This document shows positions 13,601 to 21,061 of a DNA stretch of 64,000 bases, piece after piece; the first letter of the stretch is position 1, and every line of letters begins with the position of its first letter. Source of the stretch: Psococerastis gibbosa (lineage: Eukaryota > Arthropoda > Insecta > Psocodea > Psocidae). The DNA lies in NCBI GenBank assembly GCA_963971405.1, contig OZ020489.1:16022290-16086289 (forward strand), in the 5' to 3' direction. The position numbers and the translations under genes are program-made. The notes under the pieces were generated by a model, which was given only the letters and a program-made list of their open reading frames with translations, was not told where the DNA came from and made no database searches.

Positions 13601-16600
13601 CCAGGCAAATTTAGTGTTCCGGATTTAATTGACAATCATGTCATCATTATTCTGAATCCACAGTCTTGAGTTGGTCAGCGAATTAGCGACGCCTGCTATA
13701 AGAACTCTTTAGATGTTTGGTGTCTCCATTTAACGCTGACTCACTGATTGGCAAGTAAACGTGTTTTCTCCCATTTTTTTCCTCAACAATCATTATTAAT
13801 GCCATACCAAACGTTCTACGGCTGTATGTACAGTATACTTTATGTACTCATGACTGACACTATTGGGATGTCTGACCGCTTCTTGCCTTCTTGGTACCTC
13901 CTAGTACCGTCCGTTATATAGGACACATCGTAATGCTAATGACACACGGTATGTTTGCACGAGATTATTGATCTGAGATGCACCTCGATTTACAGCCCCT
14001 ATACAAAATTATGTGCATAGCCACCTAGTAATGCAGTGGAATTATTGTTTGTACCGTACCTTCTTCTGCTTCATGTGGATGGCCAATTCGAGTCGAGCAA
14101 GAGTCATTCTTTCACCGTCTTGGTACGGGGGAGCTTCTGGATCGTGATTCAGGATTATTGCCAGCTCGCGGGAACTTCGAGACTGTTGAAGTAGATCAAC
14201 AGCAAAACCTTGGCACTGCCTTCTTAGCTCCTGATAAACACAATATCAAGTTATTTGAATTTGACATTCAAAATTGAAGCAATCGGTTTTATGTAGAGTA
14301 ATAAAATTAAACGAATTTGCACAATTTCCACAAAAATACATATATTATTAAAAATTAAACATTAAAAATTAGTTACAGCTGTTTCGGTGTTACACCATCA
14401 TCAGACTGTCATACATAAGTCTGATGATGGTGTAACACCGAAACAGCTGTAACTAATTTTTAATTTTTAATAATATATGTATTTTTGTGGAAATTGTGCA
14501 AATTTGTTTAATTTTACTACTCTACACATTATGTTTCGTTTCTACGAAGTCACGAGAGAAACCCTACATTGCAATCGGTTTTAGCACACAATATCTGTTA
14601 CACGACGATTACCGGCCCAATGTGGTTTTGTACAAGAGTGAGGCTCTTCGGTTAAGTGAGCCTAGCTTTCAATGCGGAGACTGGCCTCTCGATCGATTGG
14701 CTCACTGTGATGTCGAAATCAGAAAAATCAGAGACCGTCTGAGCATTTTCTATGTACGGAATAACGGCGAAAATCCATTTTCAATTTGCTTTGCAATCAA
14801 CTGGGATTCAGGACCTTTTGTAGGTACCAAAATTAGAGGATTTAGAAAAAACTGGACTTGGTGGGATTCAAACTCAAGATTTACAATATGCCTATCGGGG
14901 CATCGTCTTAAACCGCTAGACAAGACAATGCACATTTAGGCATAGATCGAGGGTTCGAATCCCGCCATGTCCAGATTTTTCTAAGTCTTCTCATTTCGGT
15001 TACATCGAAGAGGTTGCCTCATTAAAATAAGTTAGTTTACTATCAGTACTATATATCATTATAATGCTGCAAACGGCCTTACAATGTTGATTCCATTAGA
15101 GCAGAGCATGTTTCAAACTGCGGCAACTTGGTAGTGTGCACAGCGTTGGCAGGGGAACATGGTGGGACATGATAACGCGCTTAGGAAGTATAAGTCGAGT
15201 CCTGGTCACCTCCGATTTAATCGTGTGACTTTACCATGTTCCCCAAATGGTTCGGAATCCACTATAATCAGGAGGTCCACCCTGTTAGTCAACTCCCCTT
15301 TCCCCGAGGTGAAAGAGTCTGCCCTTAGGGTGCCTCAAGTTAACAAACAGACTGACTCCCCCCGCCAGGCTGACAGGGTTGCTTAAAGCAGAAATGCTGA
15401 AAGCAGGCGTTAGAAACAACAACAACATAATGCTGCAATGTACCTTTTGTCGGTGCTTACCAAGTATTCATTTTTGGACTCCTGCTCCGTGAATGCCAGC
15501 GTTCTCAATTCCCATGAAAGTTCGAAGGCTGTGAGAACAGGGTCGTTGGATGACAGGGCGATCAGAGAGGGTGATGACAGAGCGCGGTACTGATTGACTC
15601 GCGTCAGCGAGAACCGGAGGGAGTCTTCTGCTGACATACGAATGCAGTCAGCACATCCGCACCTGAAATTTTCATGTATACACTATACACTCTATTCAGA
15701 CTGATATCCTGCCTGTGTGCCTGAAGTGCACAAGCTGACAGCTGGAAACGCTCAAAGAGCATATAAGTAGAGGATTTAGCTGGCTCTATATTATTATGTC
15801 GGGCTTGTGGTCCAGCGGTCAGGCGTAGGTCGTGCGCTCGAATCCCGCCAAGTCCATTTTTTTTCTAAATTCTCTAATTTCGGCTGACAGCAGGAATTTA
15901 TGACACCTAAATTATTTTTTGAGGCCTCAACGGACCTATGGCGTATTAATTGAATACTTAATCAAGTACACATTTTATGGGATACTATAGGTACAAATAT
16001 AAAGTAGCCATGCAATCGGAGACGTGTCGTACTCATCACGGGTAATAACCTACAGAGGCGACTGAAAAGGTCAATCGGACACATTCATTAAATCGTTTGT
16101 ATGCGATTTATCTTTTTAATTAAAAGAAAGAAAAAGAAAAGAATCGCGCAAGGCAGATAAAAAAGGACTATTCTAGGATTAATAATACTTTCTTCTTCTT
16201 CTTCTTCTTTTTGTACTTATACAAGCTCGTCGACTATTAAGTCGGAGTTTTGGTGTACATGGATGGTTATAATTATCATATAGGTCAGTGGCGTAGCCAA
16301 GGGGCCCCCCAAAATTTAGAAAAATAGAATTTTTTTTATATTTATCTAAAAAAATTCGCCGGGAAGACCCCGATCCCCCTCCTTTTACCACTTTCATTAA
16401 TAACGTTATCGTCTGCAAAATCAATTTTTTTTGCCGACAAACTATTTCAGGCCTATCTTTTAAAAAACAATCCCCCGGGGGGGGGGGGGGGAGCGCCAAT
16501 TGAAACACCACCCCATTCAAAAACCTATCGTAAGCGGGCAAACTTTATGAAAACTGGACCCCCCCCCCCCAAAAAAAAAAATCTGGCTACGCTACTGATA

Positions 16601-19600
16601 TAGGTACTAGTGAGCGTAATTGAGACATCAACATTACTGTCTTGTCCTTCCTAATTTTTCTACGAAAACAACTTATTTTACCGAATGTCATGAGGCATGG
16701 GAAGGGTGGCGCCACGGTCCAGCAGAAGCTTGATAATTTCGTAGTTATTTCGGTGGGCTGCCAGAATGATGGGGGTAATGTCTGGGGAGAAGCTGCCAGT
16801 TGTCCAGTCCACCTTCTCCCAACTCTGTAGATAAAAATATTCATTACGCCATCTTCATAACCATATATTTTATTTTATTTATTATTATACTGAGCATATG
16901 GGTTAATTGTAAGAGTGGGCCGAAAGACAATTTTCATTCTTTCTATATGGTCTTAATAATAATAACAACTGTAGTCAACATTCCAATTCCATAAATTACG
17001 ATTGTATACGAAAATTGAAAAGAACCACAAGGTTGCATAATCACAAATATGAAAGATTGATTTCACTATACTGAGGGTCATTGACCCACCGGCAGCAGTA
17101 AACAGCTGGTTTACTACGCTTCCGCATTCCATAGCCATTACTCACCCCTTATTCATTCATCATTTTAAGAGACCAAGTTCTGCGTTGTCTCACTTGTTGT
17201 TGTTCTACTTATAAAACGTGACTTATTCACGTACAATGCGTCTTACTAAGTAATGTGTATATTTAATATTTGATATGGCAATTAATTTAACTAAATGAAT
17301 TAGTATCTTGCTTGTTAGCACCAAAGTCAAAGAGGAGAGATTGGAAATTAATTATTTTCACTTTCACTACGCTCTGTGGGTAGCAAATTATTTAGCCTAC
17401 CGTAGTCAGCATTTATATTTCATGGAAATTTGCAGCCTAGTCAGTCAGCTACCCTCTACGGCCGCCTCAAACGACAGGTACCAATCTCGACTGGCGGACA
17501 TGGGCGACCCTAAACCAAATACGCTCTGGTGCGGCCCGTACGAAGACCAACAGGGCTAGATGGGGTCAGCTCGATGAAAATGACACCCTCTGCGCATGCG
17601 GCCAGCGCCAAGATTTAGAACATTTGTTACTGTGCAGCCTTTGCCCCCACCGCTGCACACCTGAAGACCTGTGGGAGGGCAATGTGGCGGCTATGAATTT
17701 CGCCCAGTTTTGGACGCGCTTGGACACGAAAAAGTAAGTAAAGTAAGTTACATAAATTTCGGTGTCAGATCTTAAATTGATTTGAGATTTTATTTTATTT
17801 TATTTTAAATTGTTCTGTAATGGTTGTTAATGTTTTACCTGGAGAGCTTGGGCATTTGTTTCCCGCCAAAATATTATATTTTTGAATATCCGGGGCCACT
17901 TGCCACGTCTCATATGACCAGCTATTAAAATGACGTAGCACGTACATTGCCGGATCCACGGGGGCGGGGGTCACAGGGGTCAAGCCCCCGTGAAATAAGT
18001 AGGCCTAAATTCATATGATAGTGAAAAAATTAAGTAATTAATTGAATAAAACTCAACTTACATGCAACTTGAACCCCCTAAATTTTCCGCTTGATCCGCC
18101 CTTGCAGAAGTAGCAGATGGTCCCAGGATTAAAAAATATTTTTGGTGGGCTCGAATGTCCCATCGCTCCTATATAAAACTCTAACGAAGGCTTACTTACG
18201 TAGGGCTCTCCTTCCTTATGGACCAATTCTTCGTATTCGAGCAACAGTTCGACAGCTTCCACAAATTCGACGTCGATGGCGTGTAAGAGAGCGTCCTTCG
18301 GGTCCACCCCCATAACTACGAGCAGTTCCAACATTTCTAGGTTTTCCCCGTCAATACTAAGACTCACAGCGCCTCGACCTAGGGAGTCTAGGCAGTTGGG
18401 GTTCAGATGTTTCCTTCGAGCTGCTTTTTGCAATATCCTAAGAAGAAAGTAGTAGAACCCGTTAGTAATAGGCTAATAGCTGGACTGAGAATTAATTAGC
18501 TACCGTACCTACTTTGACTGATGCTATGGGTCTAAAATATATTTAGTCAACAGTGGCGTAAATAACTTCTCCTGTGCCCCCCCCCCCGCAAGACCTTTTG
18601 TGTGCCGTACCTTGTCTCATTATTTCATCTTTTTTATGAGTGATAGTCAATAGTGGCATTATTGTCAACATGGATAACAAATTGAAATTGAATAGAGACC
18701 TCGTGCCCTCCTTTGGTCTCCCGAACCCTCGGGTGTTTGGGCAAGAGAAATTAAGATCATCCCCCTAATTAGAATCTGCGTACGTCCACGAGAACGGCTT
18801 TCCTCTTTTTCTACTATTTCATGAAAAGGGGGGGCTTCCAAATAAAACACCACCCCTTCCAAAACCTATCGTTAGGCCACTGGTCCACGCCCCCTCCCAC
18901 CCCCTCCTCCCCCCGCTCCCAGTCCTATATAAACCAAGGTTTCCTCTCCCTAGTCACATTTGCATCTTCTCCTCGAGTTGAGCAAGTCTCAAATCGCAGA
19001 TAAGGTGTAACTGTGCTAGTGGGTTTCCCTCTGTAGATGGCAGTTCTTGCCGAAAGCGCTCAGGGTTTTATACTAACACAAGTGGGTTTCTTAGACAAAG
19101 TTAATTTCTTAACGATTATTTGGGTTTTAATAATTCGGGTTGTTATAACAAGTTTTTCTAAAACTCTAAGTTTTTGTTATTTTTTGTTTATTAAAATGAA
19201 ATACCACGAAGTCACGAGTAATCTAATTATTTACACTGGTCCGTGGTACTCGTAGGCGGGCAAACTTTGTGTATTGATGTTGCATGAAAACTGGACCCCC
19301 CCCCCCCCAAAATAAATATTCTGGCTACGCCGCTGGGTATTCTAAGCCTCCCTTCCGGGCAGCATTTGACCCGCGACCCGTATTTGGCCCTACACTGGTC
19401 ACTAGACGATGACCTGCTTCCAAGCTTTGGGGGAAGTTCTCCTAAGCCTTGCTCAGTCCACACTAATGAGTGGCATAGAAGCAAAACGGGCAAAGTCCAT
19501 TTAAGTTAATATTTCAGGAGAGGCAAAAAACTATAGTTAACTGCCCTGTGATTACATCTAAACCCATATAATATAATATTTGAACTGGTTTAACGCTGGG

Positions 19601-19917
19601 CTATGCTAGAATTAGCTTCTGAAAATTAATTCAACGGATAGATTTCAATCAGACGAATCTTGGGGTCAAAAACTCAATATCTGAAATTTGTGGACTTTGT
19701 CTGTTTTGCTTCTAAGCCACTCACTTAATGCTTCCTGCAGGGGTGCTTACCTTTTGACATTGGCCATGTCCCCCCGCTCAACGGCTAGCAAATACTTCTT
19801 CTCCTCGGTACTCAGGGCTTTTGGGAGGTTGGGCATGCTGATGGGAGCGTTCATGACCACTCCGGGAGTCTCCATCACCAACTCCGTGTCGGCCTCGCTT
19901 TTAGTGTCTTCGCCCAT
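1440..19917 (-). CDS. trp: trp-class TRPC-like cation channel, complete 17-exon gene
   Basis: Joining 19917-19751, 18437-18200, 16824-16682, 15662-15461, 14230-14060, 13185-12951, 12750-12598, 11926-11671, 11455-11322, 10779-10656, 9019-8824, 8066-7899, 7391-7166, 6398-6298, 6200-6088, 5122-4902 and 1627-1440 gives 3,036 nt, an open frame of 1,011 residues plus TAA, with GT-AG at every intron and matching phases. Order: ankyrin region (~40-180), TRP_2-type linker (~183-310), six membrane segments (~370-665) with pore loop at 619-632, TRP box E-W-K-F-A-R (679-684), charged helical tail, proline/serine-rich end and C-terminal G-G-W-I. The family forms tetrameric plasma-membrane Ca2+-permeable channels gated downstream of phospholipase C. 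The protein is shorter than Drosophila TRP (about 1,275 residues) and lacks its long Lys-Pro-rich tail repeats. The terminal G-W-hydrophobic end favours trp over trpl or trp-gamma; a tree would settle this. Confidence 0.94.
1704..1803. repeat. dispersed repeat B, copy 1
   Basis: About 100 bp whose reverse complement matches 19080-19195 with few changes (for example TTGTTATAACAACCCGAATT here). It lies in trp intron 16, just past the last exon's acceptor. Confidence 0.7.
1981..2432. mobile_element. fold-back MITE, divergent relative of the CCACCGACC family
   Basis: Inverted ends start GGGCGCATATTCCACCTACG on the left and end CGTAGGTGGAATATGCGCC on the right, with long inverted arms. The interior shares GATCATTGATCAATTTTAAC with the other family members in this window, so it is a related subfamily. 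Confidence 0.75.
2467..2857. mobile_element. fold-back MITE (CCACCGACC family), copy 1
   Basis: A 391-bp element in trp intron 16 with imperfect inverted ends (AGGCGCC...GGCGCCT). Each arm carries the TTCCACCGACC motif twice about 80 bp apart, and the arms face each other around an AT-rich core. No coding capacity. Confidence 0.85.
2877..2995 (+). repeat. dispersed repeat C, copy 1
   Basis: Matches 16009-16137 in the same orientation and, in part, the reverse complement of 250-312 (shared block ACATTCATTAAAT then TTTGTATG). It ends in an A-rich run, so a short retrotransposed element is plausible. Confidence 0.7.
3302..3376 (-). repeat. SINE tail fragment
   Basis: An (AAAT)n tail plus about 50 bp of the SINE 3' region directly abuts the copy at 3377. 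It is either a truncated insertion or the result of a local duplication. Confidence 0.55.
3377..3666 (-). mobile_element. tRNA-derived SINE plus linked flank, copy 1
   Basis: Read on the minus strand it has a tRNA-like head with a box B GGTTCGAGTCC and ends in an (AATA)n tail. The sequence past the tail (GCTAGCCGGCGGGCTTTG) is also shared with 4592-4879, so the repeat unit is longer than the SINE. Confidence 0.75.
3783..4433. mobile_element. element with ~150-bp inverted arms (trp intron 16)
   Basis: The left arm (~3783-3935) contains ATTAAGAGTGTACGTC and TTGCAGAAGAC; the right arm (~4289-4433) is its diverged reverse complement. No transposase frame lies between. The interior shares a block near 4180-4270 with 22262-22345. 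Confidence 0.65.
4592..4879 (-). mobile_element. tRNA-derived SINE plus linked flank, copy 2
   Basis: Same organisation as 3377-3666, with the box-B-like sequence at 4815-4825. It begins 27 bp from the trp exon 16 donor. The partial ORF running through it is SINE sequence. Confidence 0.78.
4902..5122 (-). CDS. trp: trp exon 16 (residues 876-949)
   Basis: ATTCAG acceptor, GTAAGT donor, ends in phase 1. It encodes S-M-I-G-R-S, a glutamine/asparagine-rich basic helix and S-P-I-R / S-P-V-R sites that could be phosphorylated (inference). A SINE begins 27 bp past the donor. Confidence 0.87.
5884..6068. mobile_element. hAT-type MITE with 8-bp target duplication
   Basis: 185 bp with inverted ends CAGGGACGGATCCAG...CTGTATCCGTCCTTG, flanked by CTGCTAGC (5876-5883) and CTGATAGC (6069-6076), a 7/8 match as expected for hAT target duplication. 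Long G and C runs lie inside both ends. Confidence 0.85.
6088..6200 (-). CDS. trp: trp exon 15 (residues 839-875)
   Basis: TTACAG acceptor, GTAAGT donor, ends in phase 2. It encodes [11 protein letters not shown] and K-W-V-E-A-V-D-A-A. An hAT-type MITE ends 20 bp downstream (6068), close to this donor. Confidence 0.88.
6298..6398 (-). CDS. trp: trp exon 14 (residues 805-838)
   Basis: TTACAG acceptor, GTACGA donor. It encodes [11 protein letters not shown], similar to the E-R-R-I-L-K-D-F stretch of fly TRP, then an acidic glutamate/methionine run. Confidence 0.9.
6538..6688. mobile_element. short MITE (CCTACTATGGCG ends)
   Basis: A 151-bp element with inverted ends, CCTACTATGGCGTTTAG on the left and its near-exact complement on the right (one mismatch in 23). 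Related internal sequence recurs near 23477-23590 and 24413-24530. Confidence 0.75.
7166..7391 (-). CDS. trp: trp exon 13 (residues 730-804, charged helical tail)
   Basis: TCACAG acceptor, GTAAGC donor, ends in phase 1. It encodes a K/E-rich segment, L-V-W-R-Y-V and V-T-E-D-D-I-N-E-V, matching the conserved C-terminal helix of insect TRP channels; probably a coiled-coil or calmodulin-contact region (inference). Confidence 0.93.
7899..8066 (-). CDS. trp: trp exon 12 (residues 674-729, TRP box)
   Basis: GTTCAG acceptor, GTAAAT donor, exactly 56 codons. It encodes the TRP domain (E-W-K-F-A-R at 679-684, then L-W-M-S-Y-F) and the P-P-P-F-N proline motif, the hallmark pair of TRPC-family channels. 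Confidence 0.96.
8430..8702. repeat. inverted-repeat element in trp intron 11
   Basis: The left arm at ~8433-8479 (AATTGAGGAG...TGGCCAACTCCA) is complementary to the right arm at ~8654-8700. It looks like a small fold-back element. A 148-codon minus-strand frame overlaps it but is not credible as an exon. Confidence 0.6.
8824..9019 (-). CDS. trp: trp exon 11 (residues 608-673, pore helix, filter, S6)
   Basis: TTTTAG acceptor, GTATGT donor, ends in phase 0. It encodes L-F-W-A-S-F-G pore helix, a filter region [11 protein letters not shown] (621-631) and S6 with L-L-I-A-M-M-S-N-S. See the findings for the residue change in the filter. Confidence 0.95.
9257..9441. repeat. ~180-bp direct duplication, copy 1
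   Basis: Matches 9830-10017 with a few substitutions and small indels (TTTACAAATAGATTACTTTG to GATATACCGTACTTTA). The two copies directly flank the MITE at 9442-9827. Confidence 0.88.
9442..9827. mobile_element. fold-back MITE (CCACCGACC family), copy 2
   Basis: A 386-bp copy in trp intron 10, inserted at TTA. It is sandwiched between two copies of a ~180-bp duplicated sequence (see findings). Confidence 0.87.
9830..10017. repeat. ~180-bp direct duplication, copy 2
   Basis: Second copy, differing from the first by an extra GAT-type triplet and several single bases. The divergence argues against a trivial sequencing duplication. Confidence 0.88.
10123..10282. repeat. dispersed repeat D (GGCGGATCCACGGGG), copy 1
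   Basis: Starts GGCGGATCCACGGGGGG and ends CCCCTAAATTTTCCGC; the same pair of ends recurs at 17949-18105. G-rich and C-rich ends with an AT-rich middle suggest a short non-autonomous transposon. Confidence 0.65.
10656..10779 (-). CDS. trp: trp exon 10 (residues 567-607, S5 end and pore turret)
   Basis: CTTCAG acceptor, GTACGT donor, ends in phase 2. It encodes [11 protein letters not shown] and an outer-pore turret with two cysteines, which in TRPC channels can form an extracellular disulphide. Confidence 0.93.
11322..11455 (-). CDS. trp: trp exon 9 (residues 522-566, S4, S4-S5 linker, S5)
   Basis: TTTCAG acceptor, GTAAGT donor, ends in phase 1. It encodes [15 protein letters not shown], the signature S4-S5 linker of TRP/TRPC channels, followed by the S5 helix. 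Confidence 0.96.
11671..11926 (-). CDS. trp: trp exon 8 (residues 437-521, S2-S3 and S3-S4 loop)
   Basis: TTTCAG acceptor, GTGAGT donor, ends in phase 2. It encodes [12 protein letters not shown], the conserved S3 entrance, then the extracellular loop with P-R-E-Q-W-H and the start of S4. Confidence 0.95.
12125..12441. mobile_element. fold-back MITE (CCACCGACC family), short copy
   Basis: A 317-bp copy in trp intron 7 with ends GGCGCGGTTTCCACC...GGTGGAAACCGCGCC. Its right arm lacks the outer terminal motif seen in the 386-bp copies, so it may be a deletion or end-swapped form. Confidence 0.78.
12598..12750 (-). CDS. trp: trp exon 7 (residues 386-436, S1 end and S2)
   Basis: TTTCAG acceptor; of two overlapping donors only the GTAGGT at 12597 keeps frame with exon 8. 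It encodes the end of S1, a short extracellular loop and hydrophobic sequence entering S2. Confidence 0.9.
12951..13185 (-). CDS. trp: trp exon 6 (residues 308-385, pre-S1 and start of S1)
   Basis: TTTTAG acceptor, GTAAGT donor, ends in phase 1. It encodes [10 protein letters not shown] and [11 protein letters not shown], a highly conserved TRP block before S1, then a hydrophobic stretch starting the membrane domain. Confidence 0.95.
14060..14230 (-). CDS. trp: trp exon 5 (residues 251-307, linker helices)
   Basis: TATCAG acceptor, GTACGG donor, exactly 57 codons. It encodes helical linker sequence ending in a basic K-Q-K-K. The palindromic 279-bp ribozyme-bearing insertion (14292-14570) lies only 61 bp upstream of the acceptor, in intron 4. 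Confidence 0.92.
14372..14407 (-). ncRNA. hammerhead-ribozyme-like core, minus strand
   Basis: The exact reverse complement of 14418-14453, so either transcript strand of this palindrome would carry one core. The minus strand is the sense strand of trp pre-mRNA, so this copy is transcribed whenever trp is. Confidence 0.55.
14418..14453 (+). ncRNA. hammerhead-ribozyme-like core, plus strand
   Basis: CTGATGA (14421-14427), then a GGTG/CACC hairpin, then GAAAC and a minimal stem III CAGCTG followed by TA at the expected cleavage site. AGT before and ACT after the core can start stem I. One extra U sits between the CTGATGA box and stem II compared with the consensus, so activity is uncertain. 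Confidence 0.55.
14831..15025. mobile_element. head-to-head pair of tRNA-derived SINE fragments
   Basis: On the minus strand, 14929-14831 has TCTAGCGGTTTAAGACGATG and TTTGAATCCCACCAAGTCC, then T-rich sequence. On the plus strand, 14950-15020 has GGTTCGAATCCCGCCATGTCC and the same 3' region. Together they form a diverged palindrome of one SINE family, also present at 15795 and 32640. Confidence 0.68.
15100..15427. repeat. dispersed repeat A, copy 2 (trp intron 4)
   Basis: Second copy of the repeat at 606-930, diverged by scattered substitutions and small indels. It sits in intron 4, ending about 35 bp from the exon 4 donor. The small ORFs inside are not conserved between copies. Confidence 0.75.
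15461..15662 (-). CDS. trp: trp exon 4 (residues 183-250, TRP_2 linker)
   Basis: TTTCAG acceptor, GTAAGC donor, ends in phase 0. It encodes the C-G-C-x-x-C cysteine cluster and the conserved [14 protein letters not shown] block that joins the ankyrin region to the membrane domain in TRPC channels. Confidence 0.95.
15795..15905 (+). mobile_element. tRNA-derived SINE (GTGGTCCAGCGGTCAGG type)
   Basis: A-box-like TGGTCCAGCGGTCAGG and B-box-like GCTCGAATCCCGCC are spaced as in a tRNA, followed by a T-run and the shared TCTAATTTCGGCT tail region. It does not fold as a complete tRNA gene. It lies in trp intron 3. Confidence 0.75.
16009..16137 (+). repeat. dispersed repeat C, copy 2
   Basis: About 130 bp similar to 2877-2995 (CAATCGGAGACGTGTCGT, ACCTACAGAGGC), again ending in an A-rich tail. 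Confidence 0.7.
16286..16597. mobile_element. hAT-type MITE with perfect 8-bp target duplication
   Basis: 312 bp with ends CAGTGGCGTAGCCA...TGGCTACGCTACTG, flanked on both sides by ATATAGGT (16278-16285 and 16598-16605). It lies in trp intron 3, has no transposase and contains G/C homopolymer runs. Confidence 0.92.
16682..16824 (-). CDS. trp: trp exon 3 (residues 136-182, ankyrin repeat)
   Basis: CTACAG acceptor, GTAAAA donor, ends in phase 2. It encodes S-W-E-K-V-D and the ankyrin motif [12 protein letters not shown], then L-L-L-D-R-G-A. A 312-bp hAT-type MITE lies 84 bp downstream in the following intron. Confidence 0.94.
17425..17737 (+). pseudogene. non-LTR retrotransposon ORF2 C-terminal remnant
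   Basis: One frame reads [10 protein letters not shown]; after a frameshift near 17520 another reads [15 protein letters not shown] and C-A-C-G-x-x-x-x-L-E-H-L-L-L-C, ending at a TAA at 17735. The R-W-G plus C-x-C-G-H-C pattern is typical of the region after the reverse transcriptase in arthropod non-LTR elements. It is inside trp intron 2, antisense to the gene. Confidence 0.8.
17949..18105. repeat. dispersed repeat D, copy 2 (trp intron 2)
   Basis: Same ends and interior as 10123-10282, lying about 95 bp beyond the exon 2 donor. Confidence 0.65.
18200..18437 (-). CDS. trp: trp exon 2 (residues 56-135, ankyrin region)
   Basis: TTCTTAG acceptor, GTAAGT donor, ends in phase 0. It encodes ankyrin-type helices including D-A-L-L-H-A-I and the H-K-E-G-E-P-Y stretch that is characteristic of insect TRP channels. 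Confidence 0.94.
18551..19336. mobile_element. decayed hAT-type element split by later insertions
   Basis: The left end CAGTGGCGTAAATA and the right end GGCTACGCCGCTG resemble those of the element at 16286. Blocks at ~18822-18875 and ~19251-19336 match its right half, with unrelated sequence (including dispersed repeat B) between. No clear target duplication remains. Confidence 0.55.
19080..19195. repeat. dispersed repeat B, copy 2
   Basis: Inverted relative to 1704-1803. It sits within an apparent insertion that splits a decayed hAT-like element at 18551-19336. Confidence 0.65.
19751..19917 (-). CDS. trp: trp exon 1 (residues 1-55, start codon)
   Basis: The ATG at 19917-19915 sits in a good context (A at -3, G at +4) and an in-frame TAG lies 30 nt upstream (19947-19945), so the start is well fixed. 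The exon ends in phase 2 at a GTAAGC donor. It encodes an acidic N-terminus and the first ankyrin helix (L-L-A-V-E-R-G-D). Confidence 0.93.
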
Positions 19918-20492
19918 TTTGTATATCTCGTTGCGTTTTGTCTCCTACTGGCTGATATTAATACAAAGTATTGGATATTATTCATAGACTTATCTTACAT
20001 ACAAAACATCGGCCATAACACCAAGTAGTATTGATGTTTTAGTTGAATTATATAGTGTTATTTCCACAATAAAACTCTCTATCTAGTAGAAAATGAACAT
20101 TAAAACATCGCGTCTTTATGTTGCATTTGCATTTTCGAAAAAAAATTCAAATCTGGAAAGTGGTGAATTGATCAAGAACCAAAATAGTATCGAGCTACAC
20201 AGCTCCTAAAGGGCAATCAACCATCCAACTACCATGCCATTCAGATCTCATTAGATAGGGCAAATATGAAAATTACAACAAACAATTTGGTGTCCTTCAG
20301 TTTCTCTCCACCTCTGTGTGAACGTTTATAATAATTGATACACTTAAAATAAAGAGGAGTAGGTCAACCCCCACAACGCGTTTTGTTTTATGCAAAGTCA
20401 ATTTTCAGAAATATTGATAGTGGAACCGTCAATTTTTTTTGTAATTTAGCCGAAGTGCTCCTCTGCTTTTCAATATGTCGCCTTCATTAACA

Positions 20493-20752
20493 CCAATTGA
20501 GGCGTATAGAAGCCAAAGCGTATAACTGGATTTTTTTTTAAATTTGAGATAACTGCACCACGGTCTTCCTGAAGCCCTTATCTATTTTAGATGCCAGTCA
20601 GTATAACTGTAGCATGCTCAGTTCCTCGATGGAATGTTTTTGATAATCAGTTCATCAATGAAAAAGGTTGATGTTTCTTAACATCAAGTGCGTTTATCTA
20701 AAAATGAGTTTGATCGCAGTTATACGCTTTGGCTTCTATAAGCCTCAATTGG
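20493..20752. mobile_element. MITE with 36-bp terminal inverted repeats
   Basis: The 36-bp ends at 20493-20528 and 20717-20752 differ at one position (CCAATTGAGGC...GCGTATAACTG). The 260-bp element has no coding capacity and no obvious target duplication, so the superfamily is not assigned. Confidence 0.82.
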
Positions 20753-21061
20753 CCGGAGTTCTTAAGATCCTTCCTCGGGATTAGCCCACCAATCGTATTT
20801 TGTACAAATCAAATTCAATAACATGCGGCCAATCTGTGTTACAAGATACAAGATAAGAATACAAAATGTGCATATCAAACATTTAAATGCTCAGAAAAAT
20901 GTGTACTGTTTGGCCTGATTTTTCTACACATGCCCTTTTAACATATTGCAGTAGCCTATCTTTCCAGTCATAAAATACCTACGCAATGTATATTGCCTAT
21001 TTTGTTATTTTGTTGGTAGGTACTCCGCACACTATACGTTAAGGGGGCCTACAATGTATTT

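Larger units (their letters stand above)
14292..14570. mobile_element. palindromic Penelope-like insertion with 13-bp target duplication
   Basis: A 279-bp insertion in trp intron 4, flanked by perfect 13-bp repeats GCAATCGGTTTTA (14279-14291 and 14571-14583). It is almost entirely a palindrome: arms of about 110 bp around a 10-bp centre at 14408-14417. Each arm carries a hammerhead-like core. Inverted terminal copies bearing such ribozymes are known in Penelope-like elements, so a tiny non-autonomous derivative is my best reading. No reverse-transcriptase sequence is present. Confidence 0.72.

Noticed and set aside
14487-14939. 150-codon plus-strand frame
   Set aside because: It starts inside the palindromic insertion at a GTG, runs through a target duplication and ends in a reversed SINE; no protein motif.
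15795-15905. Possible tRNA gene
   Set aside because: A- and B-box-like motifs are present, but the sequence does not fold into a full cloverleaf and continues into a SINE body with sister copies.
19688-19987. 99-codon plus-strand frame
   Set aside because: Exactly antisense to trp exon 1; the minus strand gives a conserved protein and this strand does not.
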